Part shown: positions 34,459 through 43,680 of the stretch, piece after piece | How positions within the stretch are numbered: position 1 is the first letter of the stretch | How the letters are laid out: every line of letters begins with the position of its first letter | Assembly (NCBI GenBank): GCA_910578645.1 | Contig: CAJTQI010000008.1 | Span: 124,001 to 188,000, forward strand | DNA from: an uncultured Lachnospiraceae bacterium | GTDB lineage: Bacteria; Bacillota; Clostridia; Lachnospirales; Lachnospiraceae | Length of the DNA: 64,000 bases | Reading direction: 5' to 3' | The notes under the pieces: model-generated | Told to the model about the DNA's origin: nothing | Database searches by the model: none | Seen by the model: the letters and a program-made list of their open reading frames with translations, nothing else | Made by a program: the position numbers and the translations under genes

Positions 34459-35619
34459 ATGGAGAAAGCAATAGAGAGACTGGAAGGGAAAGAGAATAAA
34501 AAGGCCCTGGTGGATACTGCCTGCCAGGAGCTTGTGGTTTATGGGCTGTGGGACGGTAAGACGAAGATGAAAAGATGGATTTCAAAATATCTGCTAAAAA
34601 GACAGGTGGCGCCGGAGGATGTAGTATTCTGGCCTACCGGTCTTTTGGCCGCGGGTCTTTGGCAGTATAGAATGGAAATTACCGGGCAGGCCGGGGTGCG
34701 GACGGCAGCGGACAAGGCAGGGCAAGTAACGGACGGCAGCGCTGCGGCGGTTGTGGAGCAGATTGACAGTGTGCTTTTGGCTTATTATGAGAGATGGCGG
34801 CACAGAGGCTATCCTGTCTCCTATCTTGATGATTTACTGGCGGGGGAGACATTATTGTCGGCCTATGAGGCATACCGTAAAGACGGGCGCAGTAACGGGA
34901 TTATCCAGGGCCGCAATGCGGAAAGCTACTGGGAGGCTATCGAGAAACTTGCCGCATATGGGCTGAATTATCCTACCGATGAGATGGGCAGCTTTCCATA
35001 CCGGGCGGCGCAGAAAAACGGTCAGGTCTTTGTGGACGCCATAGGTCTTGCGTGTCCCTTCCTATACAGGTACGGGGTAGTGTGTGAGAGGACGGACGCC
35101 ATGGAGCTTGCAGTCAAGCAGATTGTGAATTTCCTCGCCTATGGCATGGACGGCGTCACGGGGCTTCCGTATCATGGCTATTGTATGGAAACGACATGGA
35201 AGTACGGTATCATAGGATGGGGAAGGGCAGTGGGATGGCTGCTGCGCGGAATGGTGGGCTGTATGGTGACGGAATATGGAGCGAAGCGGCTGCAGGATTC
35301 CTATATCAGCCTGATGGATGCTGTTCTTGCATACCAGCATAAGGACGGTTATTTTTCATGGCAGCTTCAGGCGGTGGACGGGCCGGTGGATACTTCCGCC
35401 ACGGGAATGATTTGTGCGGCGCTCAGGCAGGGAATAGAAATGGGGATTTTGTCAGAGCCTGTATATGAGCATGCACTATGGGCGGGCAGGTATGCGATTG
35501 GTGAATCAATCAAGGACAGCCAGGTCTATGACTGTTCCGGGGAGTGTGAAGGATTCGGGCAATACCCACAGCGGTATGGCGCATATCCCTGGGCTCTTGG
35601 AACGGCGTTGATGCTTTAG
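34459..35619 (+). CDS. GH105/GH88-like unsaturated glucuronyl/rhamnogalacturonyl hydrolase homologue
   Basis: A 386-residue alpha-helical barrel protein without signal peptide. FVDAIGLACPFL (191-202) carries D193, which aligns by motif with the catalytic Asp of YteR; WGRAVGWLLRGM (254-265) and DTSATGMICAAL (311-322) are the other two family blocks. GH88/GH105 enzymes hydrate the 4,5-unsaturated uronic acid left by polysaccharide lyases and so work in degradation. No lyase, transporter or uptake gene is nearby. Inside a Wzx/Wzy locus it may edit or recycle cell-made glycan, or have been recruited as an uncommon synthetic or chain-control enzyme. Fold confident, role open. Confidence 0.75.
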   Translation: MEKAIERLEGKENKKALVDTACQELVVYGLWDGKTKMKRWISKYLLKRQVAPEDVVFWPTGLLAAGLWQYRMEITGQAGVRTAADKAGQVTDGSAAAVVEQIDSVLLAYYERWRHRGYPVSYLDDLLAGETLLSAYEAYRKDGRSNGIIQGRNAESYWEAIEKLAAYGLNYPTDEMGSFPYRAAQKNGQVFVDAIGLACPFLYRYGVVCERTDAMELAVKQIVNFLAYGMDGVTGLPYHGYCMETTWKYGIIGWGRAVGWLLRGMVGCMVTEYGAKRLQDSYISLMDAVLAYQHKDGYFSWQLQAVDGPVDTSATGMICAALRQGIEMGILSEPVYEHALWAGRYAIGESIKDSQVYDCSGECEGFGQYPQRYGAYPWALGTALML

Positions 35620-35642
35620 GAAAATAGGGAGAGGCGGTACAG

Positions 35643-37235
35643 ATGGGGCGCAGGCTTAACAGGATTGCATCCGAAAACAGCATAGAGATTACGCTGGCTG
35701 AAGCTTTTTATTTCGGCTTCTTTATTTTGCTGTCGGTTACCAAGGGGTTGGGCTTGTATGAAGGACAGAAGCTTTTTGAACTGCTTGTTCTTCCGGCATT
35801 TTTATGTGGGGCAGCGAAGATATTGGTCACACCTTACACAAAGAGGCAGTGGGTAGTGCAGGTGGCGCTTCTTTTGCTTACAGGCGTGGTATTTTTTAAT
35901 TCCCGTGAGAGAGGCATTCTGTTTCTTGCTTTTACGGTGCTTGGGATGAAGGACATTTCCGTGAAGAAAGTGTTCCATGTGGGATTGTGGGTATGGTCAT
36001 TGTGCGCGGTGGTGCTAAGTGTTTTTTCTTTTTTCCGGCTGGAGCATACGGTATACAGGGTACATGCCAAGATGGGATTGGGACATATTTTCCGGTGGAG
36101 CCTCGGGTTTTCCCACCCCAATATTTTGCACATCACCTATCTTGCGCTCTGTGCATTTCTGATTTATGAACTGGGCGAGAATTATAAGTTTCGTCATTTT
36201 TTGTTGTTGACGGCAGGGAATATTCTGGTCTTCGTGTACTCTGTCAGTTACACCGGATTTGGGATTGTGGCGGTTTTACTGACGGGATGTCTGTATGTGC
36301 GGGTCAGGCCCCGGTTTTGCATCCTGGAAAAACTGGCGGCGAATTTGGTACTTCCTGTATGTCTGGTGTTGTCTTTCGTGTTGCCCTTTTACCTGTATGA
36401 CGCCAAATGGGCATATAAAGTACAGAAGTTGAATTTTATGTTGAATACCCGTATCTGGCTTGCGGAGCAGTTTTTGCGCTCAGAGTACAGGAGTCTGTTC
36501 GGGGCGGATATTTCCAAAGTTGTGAAATCTTCCATGACGATGGACAATTCTTATGTCTGGGGATATATCAACTATGGGTTGATTGCTTTTGCGGTCATTA
36601 TCCTGGGGTATTTTATCCTGTTATTCTATGACACGCACAAGCAGAGGACGAGGAATTTAGTCATCCTTGTGTGCTTCCTGGGTGCAGGTTGGACGGAGCC
36701 TTTACTGTTTAACACTTCGTTCAAAAATGTGACGCTTGTATTTTTGGGGAGCCTACTTTTTATGTCTTCCGGGAAGAAGCAGTATGGGCTTTTTCCAAAA
36801 TCGGAGCGCACAGTAAAGATTCCTTTCGTTATGCTGCCGGGCAAGCTGGCAGGGGAAATCAATGGGTTATGGAGAAAGAACAAAGGAAAAGCCGCATGCT
36901 TTACGGCAGCGGGCGCGGCTCTTGGGATTATTTTGTGCATAGTTTTGTACCGGGCGCCGGAAGGATACGTGGTGCCCAGATTTTATACGGATGGGTTGGA
37001 AGAAACCTCCGTTTATCTGGAAAGCGAGGAAGAGCCGGCCTATGAGGGATGGAGAGTCATGAATTACCGGGATGGGCAGACACCCATGCAGCTTGTGCAG
37101 GGCAAGGCGGTGATGTTGGAGACGCTGCGGTATTATCTGGGAAGCGTGTTTATCGGAGGCTTATGCGGCGCGGCGTGTTACACGGCAGTTTTTATGAATA
37201 GACAAAATAAGGAATCAGATGTCAGGCACAGATAA
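35643..37235 (+). CDS. Wzy-like polysaccharide polymerase, second copy
   Basis: A 530-residue protein with about eleven membrane helices. GFSHPNILH (about 157-165) matches the GHPNALS block of the protein at 24273, and the outer loop NTRIWLAEQFLRSEY is typical of Wzy in Gram-positive capsule loci. It is longer than most Wzy proteins: after the core there is a further helix (about 415-433), an extracytoplasmic stretch of about 70 residues and a last helix. GAGG precedes the ATG. Together with the initiating enzyme at 25708 and Wzx at 32857 it completes a Wzx/Wzy set. It overlaps the next gene by 17 bases. Confidence 0.78.
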   Translation: MGRRLNRIASENSIEITLAEAFYFGFFILLSVTKGLGLYEGQKLFELLVLPAFLCGAAKILVTPYTKRQWVVQVALLLLTGVVFFNSRERGILFLAFTVLGMKDISVKKVFHVGLWVWSLCAVVLSVFSFFRLEHTVYRVHAKMGLGHIFRWSLGFSHPNILHITYLALCAFLIYELGENYKFRHFLLLTAGNILVFVYSVSYTGFGIVAVLLTGCLYVRVRPRFCILEKLAANLVLPVCLVLSFVLPFYLYDAKWAYKVQKLNFMLNTRIWLAEQFLRSEYRSLFGADISKVVKSSMTMDNSYVWGYINYGLIAFAVIILGYFILLFYDTHKQRTRNLVILVCFLGAGWTEPLLFNTSFKNVTLVFLGSLLFMSSGKKQYGLFPKSERTVKIPFVMLPGKLAGEINGLWRKNKGKAACFTAAGAALGIILCIVLYRAPEGYVVPRFYTDGLEETSVYLESEEEPAYEGWRVMNYRDGQTPMQLVQGKAVMLETLRYYLGSVFIGGLCGAACYTAVFMNRQNKESDVRHR

Positions 37236-39249
37236 CAGGATGGGCAGAGGGATGAAACAGAGTGATTTGAAGTATTGTACGATTTTAAAGACCAATATCA
37301 ATGTGACGGACATGGACGGCACCATTGCTTATATAACTGAAAATCTGGAGGGGTTAAAAGGAAACTATATCTGCGTCTCCAATGTGCACACCACGGTGAT
37401 GGCATTTCGGGATAAGGAATACCGTAACATACAAAACAGCGGCGCCATGGCGCTTCCCGACGGGCAGCCCTTATCTATTGTCAGCCGCAGGAGAGGGTAT
37501 GCACAGGCTAAACGGGTGCCGGGACCGGATTTAATGCCTGCGATTCTGGAATTGTCCCAGGACAGGGGATACAGCCATTATTTCTATGGAAGTACCCAGG
37601 AGACGCTCTCCAAGTTGAAGAAAAAGATTCTGGCCAGTTATCCCAGGCTTAAGATTGCGGGAATGTATGCGCCTCCGTTTAGAGAGATGACAAAAGAAGA
37701 GGACGAAAAGATTGTACGCACAATCAATGAAAGCGGCGCGGATTTTGTCTGGGTTGCCCTGGGCGCTCCGAAGCAGGAAAGATGGATGTACGCGCACCGG
37801 AACAGGGTAAATGGGCTGATGATTGGCGTCGGTGCGGCTTTTGATTTTATTGCAGGCACGGTGAAGCGTGCGCCTATGTGGATGCAGAAACTTTGTTTAG
37901 AGTGGGTGTTCCGCATCATGCAAAGTCCCGGGAAAATGATTCCCCGTTACTTAAATACCAATTTTGCTTTCCTTTACTATGTGCACCAGGAGTCAAAGGA
38001 ATTGAGGCGAAAAGCCAAAGCAAACAGGAAGGAAGGAAGAAACGGCAGTGTCGGCGGGGCGAGCAGCATGGTAGAAAATGTAGCCGGTGCACGTGACAGT
38101 CTTTGGAAGCGGGAAAAAAGGCTGCGTATCGGTATGATTGGACACAAGCGAATCCCCTCCAGGGAAGGCGGCGTGGAGATTGTGGTGGAGGAACTGGCGG
38201 TGCGCATGGCGGCCATGGGACATAGGGTGGACGCCTACAACCGGTTTGGACATCATGTATCCGGGAAAAAATACGACCAGGAATATGGATGGAAGGACAG
38301 GAAATTCTATAAAGGAGTCAGGGTTTATATTGTCCCGACTTTCAGGACAAGCAAGTTAAATGCGATTGTATATAGCTTCTTTGCGTCGCTGCGGGCTTCC
38401 TTTGGCAGATATGATGTGCTGCATTACCATGCGGAGGGGCCTTGCGCCATGTTGTGGATACCGAAACTTTTTGGCAAGAAAGTTGTGGTGACTGTCCATG
38501 GGCTTGACTGGCAGCGGGCAAAATGGGGCAATTTTGCATCCTTTGTCATTAAGTTTGGCGAGAAGATGGCGGCGAAATATGCCGATGAAGTGATAGTGCT
38601 TTCCAAGAATGTACAAAAATATTTTGCAGATACTTATAACAGGCAGGTTACCTATATTCCCAACGGCATCAACAGGCCCGTCCTGCGGGATGCGGAGCTG
38701 ATTACGGAGAAATATGGGCTTACAAAGGACGGATATCTGTTATCTTTAAGCAGAATCGTGCCGGAGAAGGGGGTGCATTATCTCCTGGAGGCTTTTTCTA
38801 AGATTGACACGGACAAGAAACTGGTGATTGCCGGGGGTAACAGTCAGGCGGTAGAATATATGGATATGATTCACCGTATGGCGGCGCTTGATGAGCGTGT
38901 GGTTATGACGGATTTCGTGCAGGGGCAGGTTTTGGAGGAACTGTATTCCAATGCCTATGCATTTGTGCTGCCAAGCGACGTGGAGGGCATGGCGCTGACG
39001 CTGCTTGAGGCGATGAGCTATGGCGACTGCTGCCTTGTCAGTGACATCTGTGAGAATACGGAAGTGGTGGAAGATAAGGCATTTGTATTCCGCAAAGGTG
39101 ACGTGAAGGATTTGCGGGCGAAGTTAGAATATATGCTTGAGCACCCGGAGCTTGTCCATGCTTATGGCGAGCAGGGCGTGGACTTTATCTGCGGCAAGTA
39201 TAACTGGGATGAAGTGGTGGAGGAGACGGTGCAGGTGTACCGGAAATAA
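37219..39249 (+). CDS. Fusion of WecG/TagA/CpsF (GT26) and GT4 glycosyltransferases
   Basis: A 676-residue two-domain enzyme. Residues about 15-250 are GT26: NVHTTVMAFRD, LPDGQPLS, RVPGPDLM, WVALGAPKQERWM and GVGAAFDFIAG are all visible. After a basic linker (about 255-300), residues 301-676 are a GT4 domain with EGGVEIVVEELA, LSRIVPEKG and E-x7-E EGMALTLLE (589-597). TagA/WecG move N-acetylmannosamine or its uronate to undecaprenyl-PP-GlcNAc as the second sugar of wall teichoic acid or common antigen; GT4 could add the third. AAGGA lies five bases before ATG 37219. I see no stop or frameshift at the junction, so the fusion is genuine. Confidence 0.92.
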   Translation: MSGTDNRMGRGMKQSDLKYCTILKTNINVTDMDGTIAYITENLEGLKGNYICVSNVHTTVMAFRDKEYRNIQNSGAMALPDGQPLSIVSRRRGYAQAKRVPGPDLMPAILELSQDRGYSHYFYGSTQETLSKLKKKILASYPRLKIAGMYAPPFREMTKEEDEKIVRTINESGADFVWVALGAPKQERWMYAHRNRVNGLMIGVGAAFDFIAGTVKRAPMWMQKLCLEWVFRIMQSPGKMIPRYLNTNFAFLYYVHQESKELRRKAKANRKEGRNGSVGGASSMVENVAGARDSLWKREKRLRIGMIGHKRIPSREGGVEIVVEELAVRMAAMGHRVDAYNRFGHHVSGKKYDQEYGWKDRKFYKGVRVYIVPTFRTSKLNAIVYSFFASLRASFGRYDVLHYHAEGPCAMLWIPKLFGKKVVVTVHGLDWQRAKWGNFASFVIKFGEKMAAKYADEVIVLSKNVQKYFADTYNRQVTYIPNGINRPVLRDAELITEKYGLTKDGYLLSLSRIVPEKGVHYLLEAFSKIDTDKKLVIAGGNSQAVEYMDMIHRMAALDERVVMTDFVQGQVLEELYSNAYAFVLPSDVEGMALTLLEAMSYGDCCLVSDICENTEVVEDKAFVFRKGDVKDLRAKLEYMLEHPELVHAYGEQGVDFICGKYNWDEVVEETVQVYRK

Positions 39250-39256
39250 GACGGAC

Positions 39257-40540
39257 ATGAAGATACTGATGGTGAACAAATTCCTGTACCCAAACGGCGG
39301 GTCAGAAACTTATATTTTTAAATTGGGCGAACAGCTACAAATTATGGGGCACAGAATACAGTATTTCGGCATGGAGCATGAAGGCAGGATTGTGGGCAAC
39401 CATGTGGAAAGCTATACGTCGGACTTGGATTTCCATGGCGGGGGAATTAGAAAGTTTCTTTATCCTTTTAAAATTATTTATTCCGTGGAGGCGAGGAAGA
39501 AAATACGCTTGGTGTTGGAGGATTTCGCGCCGGATGTGGTGCATCTGAATAACATTAACTTCCAGTTGACGCCTTCGGTTATTTATGAAATCCGTGCCTA
39601 CGAGAAGAAACGTAGGAAGCGCGTGCGCATCGTGTATACTGCCCATGATTACCAGTGGGTGTGCCCGAACCATATGATGCGTGTCCCTTCCACCGGTGAA
39701 ATCTGCTTCGCCTGCCGGGGTGGAGATTACAAGCAGTGCAGCATAAAGCGTTGCATCCATAATTCCAGAATTAAGAGCCTGCTTGGCACAATGGAGGCCA
39801 AATACTATGCCAAGCGTAAGACGTATGACTTGGTGGATGTGATTGTATGTCCAAGTGAGTTTATGAAAAAGCAGCTTGACACGGACCCGCTTTTAGCAGG
39901 AAAAACCGTCATGATGCATAACTTCATCGAAGCGCAGGGGGAACAAAGGGAGCGTATGGAAGCTGAAGATGAAGCAAAAAATGAACATAATACAGACTTT
40001 ATCCCGGCAAAGGGGAGTGAAGTTACCCGGAATGGGAAAGACTATGTAGTGTATTTCGGGCGTTTTTCCGAAGAAAAGGGCACCGCGACGTTGCTCAAAG
40101 CTTGCCGGGCATTGCCGGGTATTCCCTTCGTCTTCGCAGGGACAGGGCCTTTGGAAAGTCTGGTAAACCGGGTGCCTAACGTGGAGAACCGGGGATTCCT
40201 GCAAGGGGAAGAACTGCGCAGGCTGATTGCAGGAGCCAGATTCAGCGTGTATCCTTCCGAGTGGTATGAGAACTGCCCTTTCTCCGTGATGGAGTCCCAA
40301 GTGTACGGGACGCCGGTGCTTGCCTCCGACTTAGGCGGTGCGCCTGAACTTGTGCAGGCAGGAAAGACAGGAGATTTGTTCCGGGGCGGCGATGTGCAGG
40401 AACTGACGGACCATATTCGGGCATTGTGGGAGGAACCTGCATTGTGCCGGGAATACAGTGAGAACTGTAAAAATATAAAATTCGATACAATCAGGGAATA
40501 TTGTGATAAAATAGTGAAAAATGTTTATGCACGTACCTGA
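39257..40540 (+). CDS. Glycosyltransferase family 4
   Basis: A 427-residue GT-B enzyme: MKILMVNKFLYPNGGSETY at the start, GRFSEEKGTATLL in the hinge and ENCPFSVME near the C terminus as the E-x7-E motif. A Cys-rich stretch around 140-175 (CPNHMM, CFACRGGDYKQC, CIH) could bind a metal; similar Cys-rich inserts occur in some anaerobe GT4 proteins. The start is seven bases after the previous stop; in-frame upstream codons overlap the fusion gene heavily and are not credible. Cytoplasmic; donor unknown. Confidence 0.9.
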   Translation: MKILMVNKFLYPNGGSETYIFKLGEQLQIMGHRIQYFGMEHEGRIVGNHVESYTSDLDFHGGGIRKFLYPFKIIYSVEARKKIRLVLEDFAPDVVHLNNINFQLTPSVIYEIRAYEKKRRKRVRIVYTAHDYQWVCPNHMMRVPSTGEICFACRGGDYKQCSIKRCIHNSRIKSLLGTMEAKYYAKRKTYDLVDVIVCPSEFMKKQLDTDPLLAGKTVMMHNFIEAQGEQRERMEAEDEAKNEHNTDFIPAKGSEVTRNGKDYVVYFGRFSEEKGTATLLKACRALPGIPFVFAGTGPLESLVNRVPNVENRGFLQGEELRRLIAGARFSVYPSEWYENCPFSVMESQVYGTPVLASDLGGAPELVQAGKTGDLFRGGDVQELTDHIRALWEEPALCREYSENCKNIKFDTIREYCDKIVKNVYART

Positions 40541-40572
40541 ATTCATTTTGTGGAAGATGGGAGACAAAGCCA

Positions 40573-41571
40573 ATGGCAAGAAGAACCTTATACGGCACAG
40601 TCATTGTGACCTATAGATGCAACGCCCACTGTAACATGTGCGATTGCTTTAAAGACCCTACCAGGCCGGAAGAGGAGATTACCCTGGCGGATATCAAGAA
40701 ATTGCCGGAGATGGCCTTTACGAATATCACAGGCGGGGAACCTTTTATCAGACAGGATATTCCCGATATCGTGCGGGAATTGTATAAGAAATCTGACAGG
40801 ATTGTCATATCCACTAACGGTTATTTTACGGACAGGATTATCGCCCTGTGCAGGGAATTTCCGAAAGTGGGCATCCGTATCAGCATAGAAGGACTACAGA
40901 AGACAAATGACGCCATAAGGGGTATACCTGACGGCTTCAACAGGGGATATAAGACGCTCAAGACATTGGTGGATATGGGGCACCCGGATGTGGGTTTTGG
41001 CATGACGGTGCAGGATATGAACTGTGAGGATTTAGTTCCCCTTTACAATATTGCCAATGATATGGGCATGGAGTTCGCCACCGCAACGCTGCACAATTCC
41101 TTCTATTTCAGGAAAACGGACAATAAGATTGACGACAAATATAAAGTGGCGCAGAATTTCGAGAAGTTAATTAACGAGCTTTTGAAGAGTAAGTCGCCCA
41201 AGAAATGGTTCCGCGCCTATTTTAACCATGGCTTGATTAATTATATCTATGGCAACAAGCGGCTTCTGCCCTGCGATATGTCCAGGAACGCGTTTTTTAT
41301 CGACCCGTTCTGCGACGTGATTCCCTGTAACGGCATGGAGAAGAAGGCAGTCATGGGCAACCTCAGGGAGAAGACATGGGAGCAGCTATGGAACTCCCCG
41401 CAGGCGCACAAGGTCAGGGAATGTGCGAGAAATTGTGACAGAAATTGCTGGATGATTGGTTCCGCGTCTCCGGCAATGCATAAATATATTTGGGTGCCCG
41501 GATGGTGGGTTGTGAAACATAAGTTTCTGAAAGGCGGCAAATACAGTCTGAAGGAGAACAAATTTATATGA
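40573..41571 (+). CDS. Radical SAM protein with SPASM-like C-terminal cysteines
   Basis: A 332-residue radical SAM enzyme. TYRCNAHCNMCDC gives the cluster-binding C16-x3-C20-x2-C23, GGEPF (54-58) is the SAM-binding loop, and STNGYF and SIEGL follow in the expected order. Toward the end, CDM, FCDVIPCNGM, ECARNCDRNC provide seven cysteines, suggesting an auxiliary iron-sulfur (SPASM) site. Such enzymes carry out radical dehydrogenation, epimerisation or peptide crosslinking. Between GT4 genes, and overlapping the next by ATGA, it probably modifies a sugar or a glycan-linked group, but no short precursor peptide gene is evident and the substrate is unknown. The function is not predictable from sequence. 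Confidence 0.88.
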   Translation: MARRTLYGTVIVTYRCNAHCNMCDCFKDPTRPEEEITLADIKKLPEMAFTNITGGEPFIRQDIPDIVRELYKKSDRIVISTNGYFTDRIIALCREFPKVGIRISIEGLQKTNDAIRGIPDGFNRGYKTLKTLVDMGHPDVGFGMTVQDMNCEDLVPLYNIANDMGMEFATATLHNSFYFRKTDNKIDDKYKVAQNFEKLINELLKSKSPKKWFRAYFNHGLINYIYGNKRLLPCDMSRNAFFIDPFCDVIPCNGMEKKAVMGNLREKTWEQLWNSPQAHKVRECARNCDRNCWMIGSASPAMHKYIWVPGWWVVKHKFLKGGKYSLKENKFI

Positions 41572-42716
41572 AATTCCTGTATGTAGCCCCTCGTTACCAC
41601 ACCAACCAGACGGACATTATGAAAGGGCTGGTAGAACATGGACATGAGGTGTGTTTTATCAGCCATTATGCTGCAATCATAGAGGATTATTCTTACGTGG
41701 CTCCGGTGGTATTGGGGTATTCACTCCTGTATCGGCTGCTTGATTTTTTGTATGTGAAGGTGATTCACAGAAAAGAGCCGACGGCGATTGTGTTCAAAAT
41801 CCAGCACGGGTTTCCGCCTCTTTGCAAGCTTCGGAAGATGATTTATGATTTTGTCCCGGATGTGGTTATCCTGCGGGAGCGCTCTGTGTATTCCATGGCG
41901 GCATATTATTTTTGTAAGAAAAAGCATTATCCGTGCATTCTTTATAACCAGAATCCCCTCTGGTCGGAGCCTGGAAAGACGGATTTTGCCCATCGCATGG
42001 TGAACAGGTTCTCGCCTAAGATACGCATGACGCCGGTGATGGGGGAGAAGAAGCCAGGGACGGCCATAGGGGAGAATGACTATTTCGTGCCTTTCGTGAC
42101 GGAACCGCGCCGTATGCCATGGGAGAGGAGTTATTTTGCTGAGGATACGGTACATATTCTCTGTATCGGCAAATATGAAGTCAGGAAACATCACTTGATG
42201 CTGTTACAGGCTGTGGAGAAGCTTAAGGACAGATACAAGATACACGTGACACTTGTGGGGGAAGCCACCAACCATTTCCAGAAGGAATACTGCGCTAAGG
42301 TCAGGGAGTATGTGAAAGAACATCATATGGAAAGCATGGCTGAGGTAAAAGTCAATGTTCCCCGGGAGAAGATGGAACGGGAGTATCTGTCGGCTGATTT
42401 ATATGTGATTCCCAGTACTCTCGAGATGGCGTCCGTGTCACAGTTAGAGGCAATGAGTTATTCTCTTCCGGTAATCTGCAGCGATACCAACGGCACAGCC
42501 TGTTATGTGGAAGAAGGCGTGACCGGTTATCGGTTTCAGGATTGTAACCAGGAAGATTTGGAAGAAAAATTGGATAGAGTGCTGTCTGACAGGATACAGA
42601 TGCAAAAGATGGGGGCGGCAGGCTATCAGGCCGTTGTGGAAAAATATAATTTTGAGAATTATTTTGACACGGTGATGCGGATGAGGGGACGGATTGTGGA
42701 GGAACAGTTATATTGA
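41568..42716 (+). CDS. Glycosyltransferase family 4, divergent
   Basis: A 382-residue GT-B enzyme. MKFLYVAPRYHTNQTDIM starts the acceptor domain, LCIGKYEVRKHHLML is the donor-domain opening, and EMASVSQLE provides E-x7-E before SYSLPVICSDTNG. The acceptor half lacks the usual Gly-rich loop, so it is more distant than the other GT4 proteins here. Its ATG overlaps the radical SAM stop (ATGA), which points to coupled expression of the two. Confidence 0.85.
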   Translation: MKFLYVAPRYHTNQTDIMKGLVEHGHEVCFISHYAAIIEDYSYVAPVVLGYSLLYRLLDFLYVKVIHRKEPTAIVFKIQHGFPPLCKLRKMIYDFVPDVVILRERSVYSMAAYYFCKKKHYPCILYNQNPLWSEPGKTDFAHRMVNRFSPKIRMTPVMGEKKPGTAIGENDYFVPFVTEPRRMPWERSYFAEDTVHILCIGKYEVRKHHLMLLQAVEKLKDRYKIHVTLVGEATNHFQKEYCAKVREYVKEHHMESMAEVKVNVPREKMEREYLSADLYVIPSTLEMASVSQLEAMSYSLPVICSDTNGTACYVEEGVTGYRFQDCNQEDLEEKLDRVLSDRIQMQKMGAAGYQAVVEKYNFENYFDTVMRMRGRIVEEQLY

Positions 42717-42736
42717 GGGTGAGAAGGTATTAGATT

Positions 42737-43600
42737 ATGAAACGAAAAATAAAAGACATTCTCGCAGCGATTGTCTATTTTCTATATGAAAAAGGCATTC
42801 TGCACAACCGCATAAAGGTACATACCATCGACGAGACGATTGATGAGCTTCTCTATACGGGCAAGAGCATGGTGCGTTTCGGGGACGGTGAGATTGTGAT
42901 GATAAAAGGAGTCGACTTGATGCTCCAGAAGGCGTCGCCGGAGATTGGGGAAGGACTCAGTAAGATACTGGCGTATCCTTATGATGACCTGATAGTGACT
43001 ATTCCGGGGATTTTTGATACTCTTTCGGACCATCTCCCACAGAGCCGGCAGTTCTGGAAAGACCACCTGCTTTTTTGCCGGAAGACCTATGAAAAATACT
43101 GCAATCCGAACAGGATTTATTATACGACTTTTGTATCCCGCTGCTATTATTATGCAAAAGACCGCAGTAATTGTGGCAGATGGTTTGCAAAAATAAGAAA
43201 AATATGGGAAAATAGAGACATTGTGGTTGTGGAAGGCACCAAAAGCCACAATGGCGTGGGCAATGATTTGCTTGACAGTGCAAGAAGCATTGAGCGAATT
43301 ATCTGTCCCCCAAGCGATGCATATGGGGCGCTGCCTGAGATTTTAGAAGCGTGTATGTGCTATGGCAGGGACAGGATGTTTTTACTGTCCGTAGGGGTGG
43401 CGGCGAAATTTTTGGCAGTTGAATTGTTCCGGCAAGGATACCGGGTGTTAGATATCGGTAACCTGGACATGGAGTACGAATGGTATGTGAGGCAGACGCC
43501 GGGCAAGACAGCGATAGAAAAACACAGTGTTGTGGGTGAGGCGGCCAACCGTGCGGCCGGGTATGAAGAATATCTGGAGCAGGTGAAAGTGTGGCTGTAA
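42737..43600 (+). CDS. GT-D type glycosyltransferase (SP_1767 family / DUF1792)
   Basis: A 287-residue soluble protein. MVRFGDGEIVMIKG (about 45-58) contains the DxE metal/nucleotide motif (GDGE at 49-52) of the GT-D fold first described for the streptococcal Fap1 glycosylation enzyme; LLSVGVAAKFLAVEL and RVLDIGNLDMEYEWY near the end are also family blocks. The streptococcal enzyme adds glucose to a glycan on a serine-rich adhesin; in capsule loci members work as ordinary sugar transferases. A stretch of repeated DNA (43617-43664) fills the gap after its stop. Confidence 0.85.
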   Translation: MKRKIKDILAAIVYFLYEKGILHNRIKVHTIDETIDELLYTGKSMVRFGDGEIVMIKGVDLMLQKASPEIGEGLSKILAYPYDDLIVTIPGIFDTLSDHLPQSRQFWKDHLLFCRKTYEKYCNPNRIYYTTFVSRCYYYAKDRSNCGRWFAKIRKIWENRDIVVVEGTKSHNGVGNDLLDSARSIERIICPPSDAYGALPEILEACMCYGRDRMFLLSVGVAAKFLAVELFRQGYRVLDIGNLDMEYEWYVRQTPGKTAIEKHSVVGEAANRAAGYEEYLEQVKVWL

Positions 43601-43616
43601 CGGATGTAGAGGAATA

Positions 43617-43664
43617 CTTGCGTCTGCCCTCACCTGACACAAACTCGTTGTGTGCAGAGCGCGC
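43617..43664 (+). repeat. Leader-like repeat, copy 1
   Basis: Starting at GTCTGC (43622), 28 bases match the copy at 44315 with two differences, including the identical core TGACACAAACTCGTT. The stems seen in copy 2 are weaker here. It lies between the GT-D stop and the acetyltransferase start; read as protein it would add an unconvincing N-terminal extension to the acetyltransferase. Confidence 0.6.
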
Positions 43665-43680
43665 AGAAATGGGGATTAAC

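Noticed and set aside
39137..39256. Upstream in-frame start for the GT4 at 39257
   Set aside because: The added residues (Arg/Ser/Trp-rich) overlap the end of the GT26-GT4 fusion in another frame and resemble no GT4 start.
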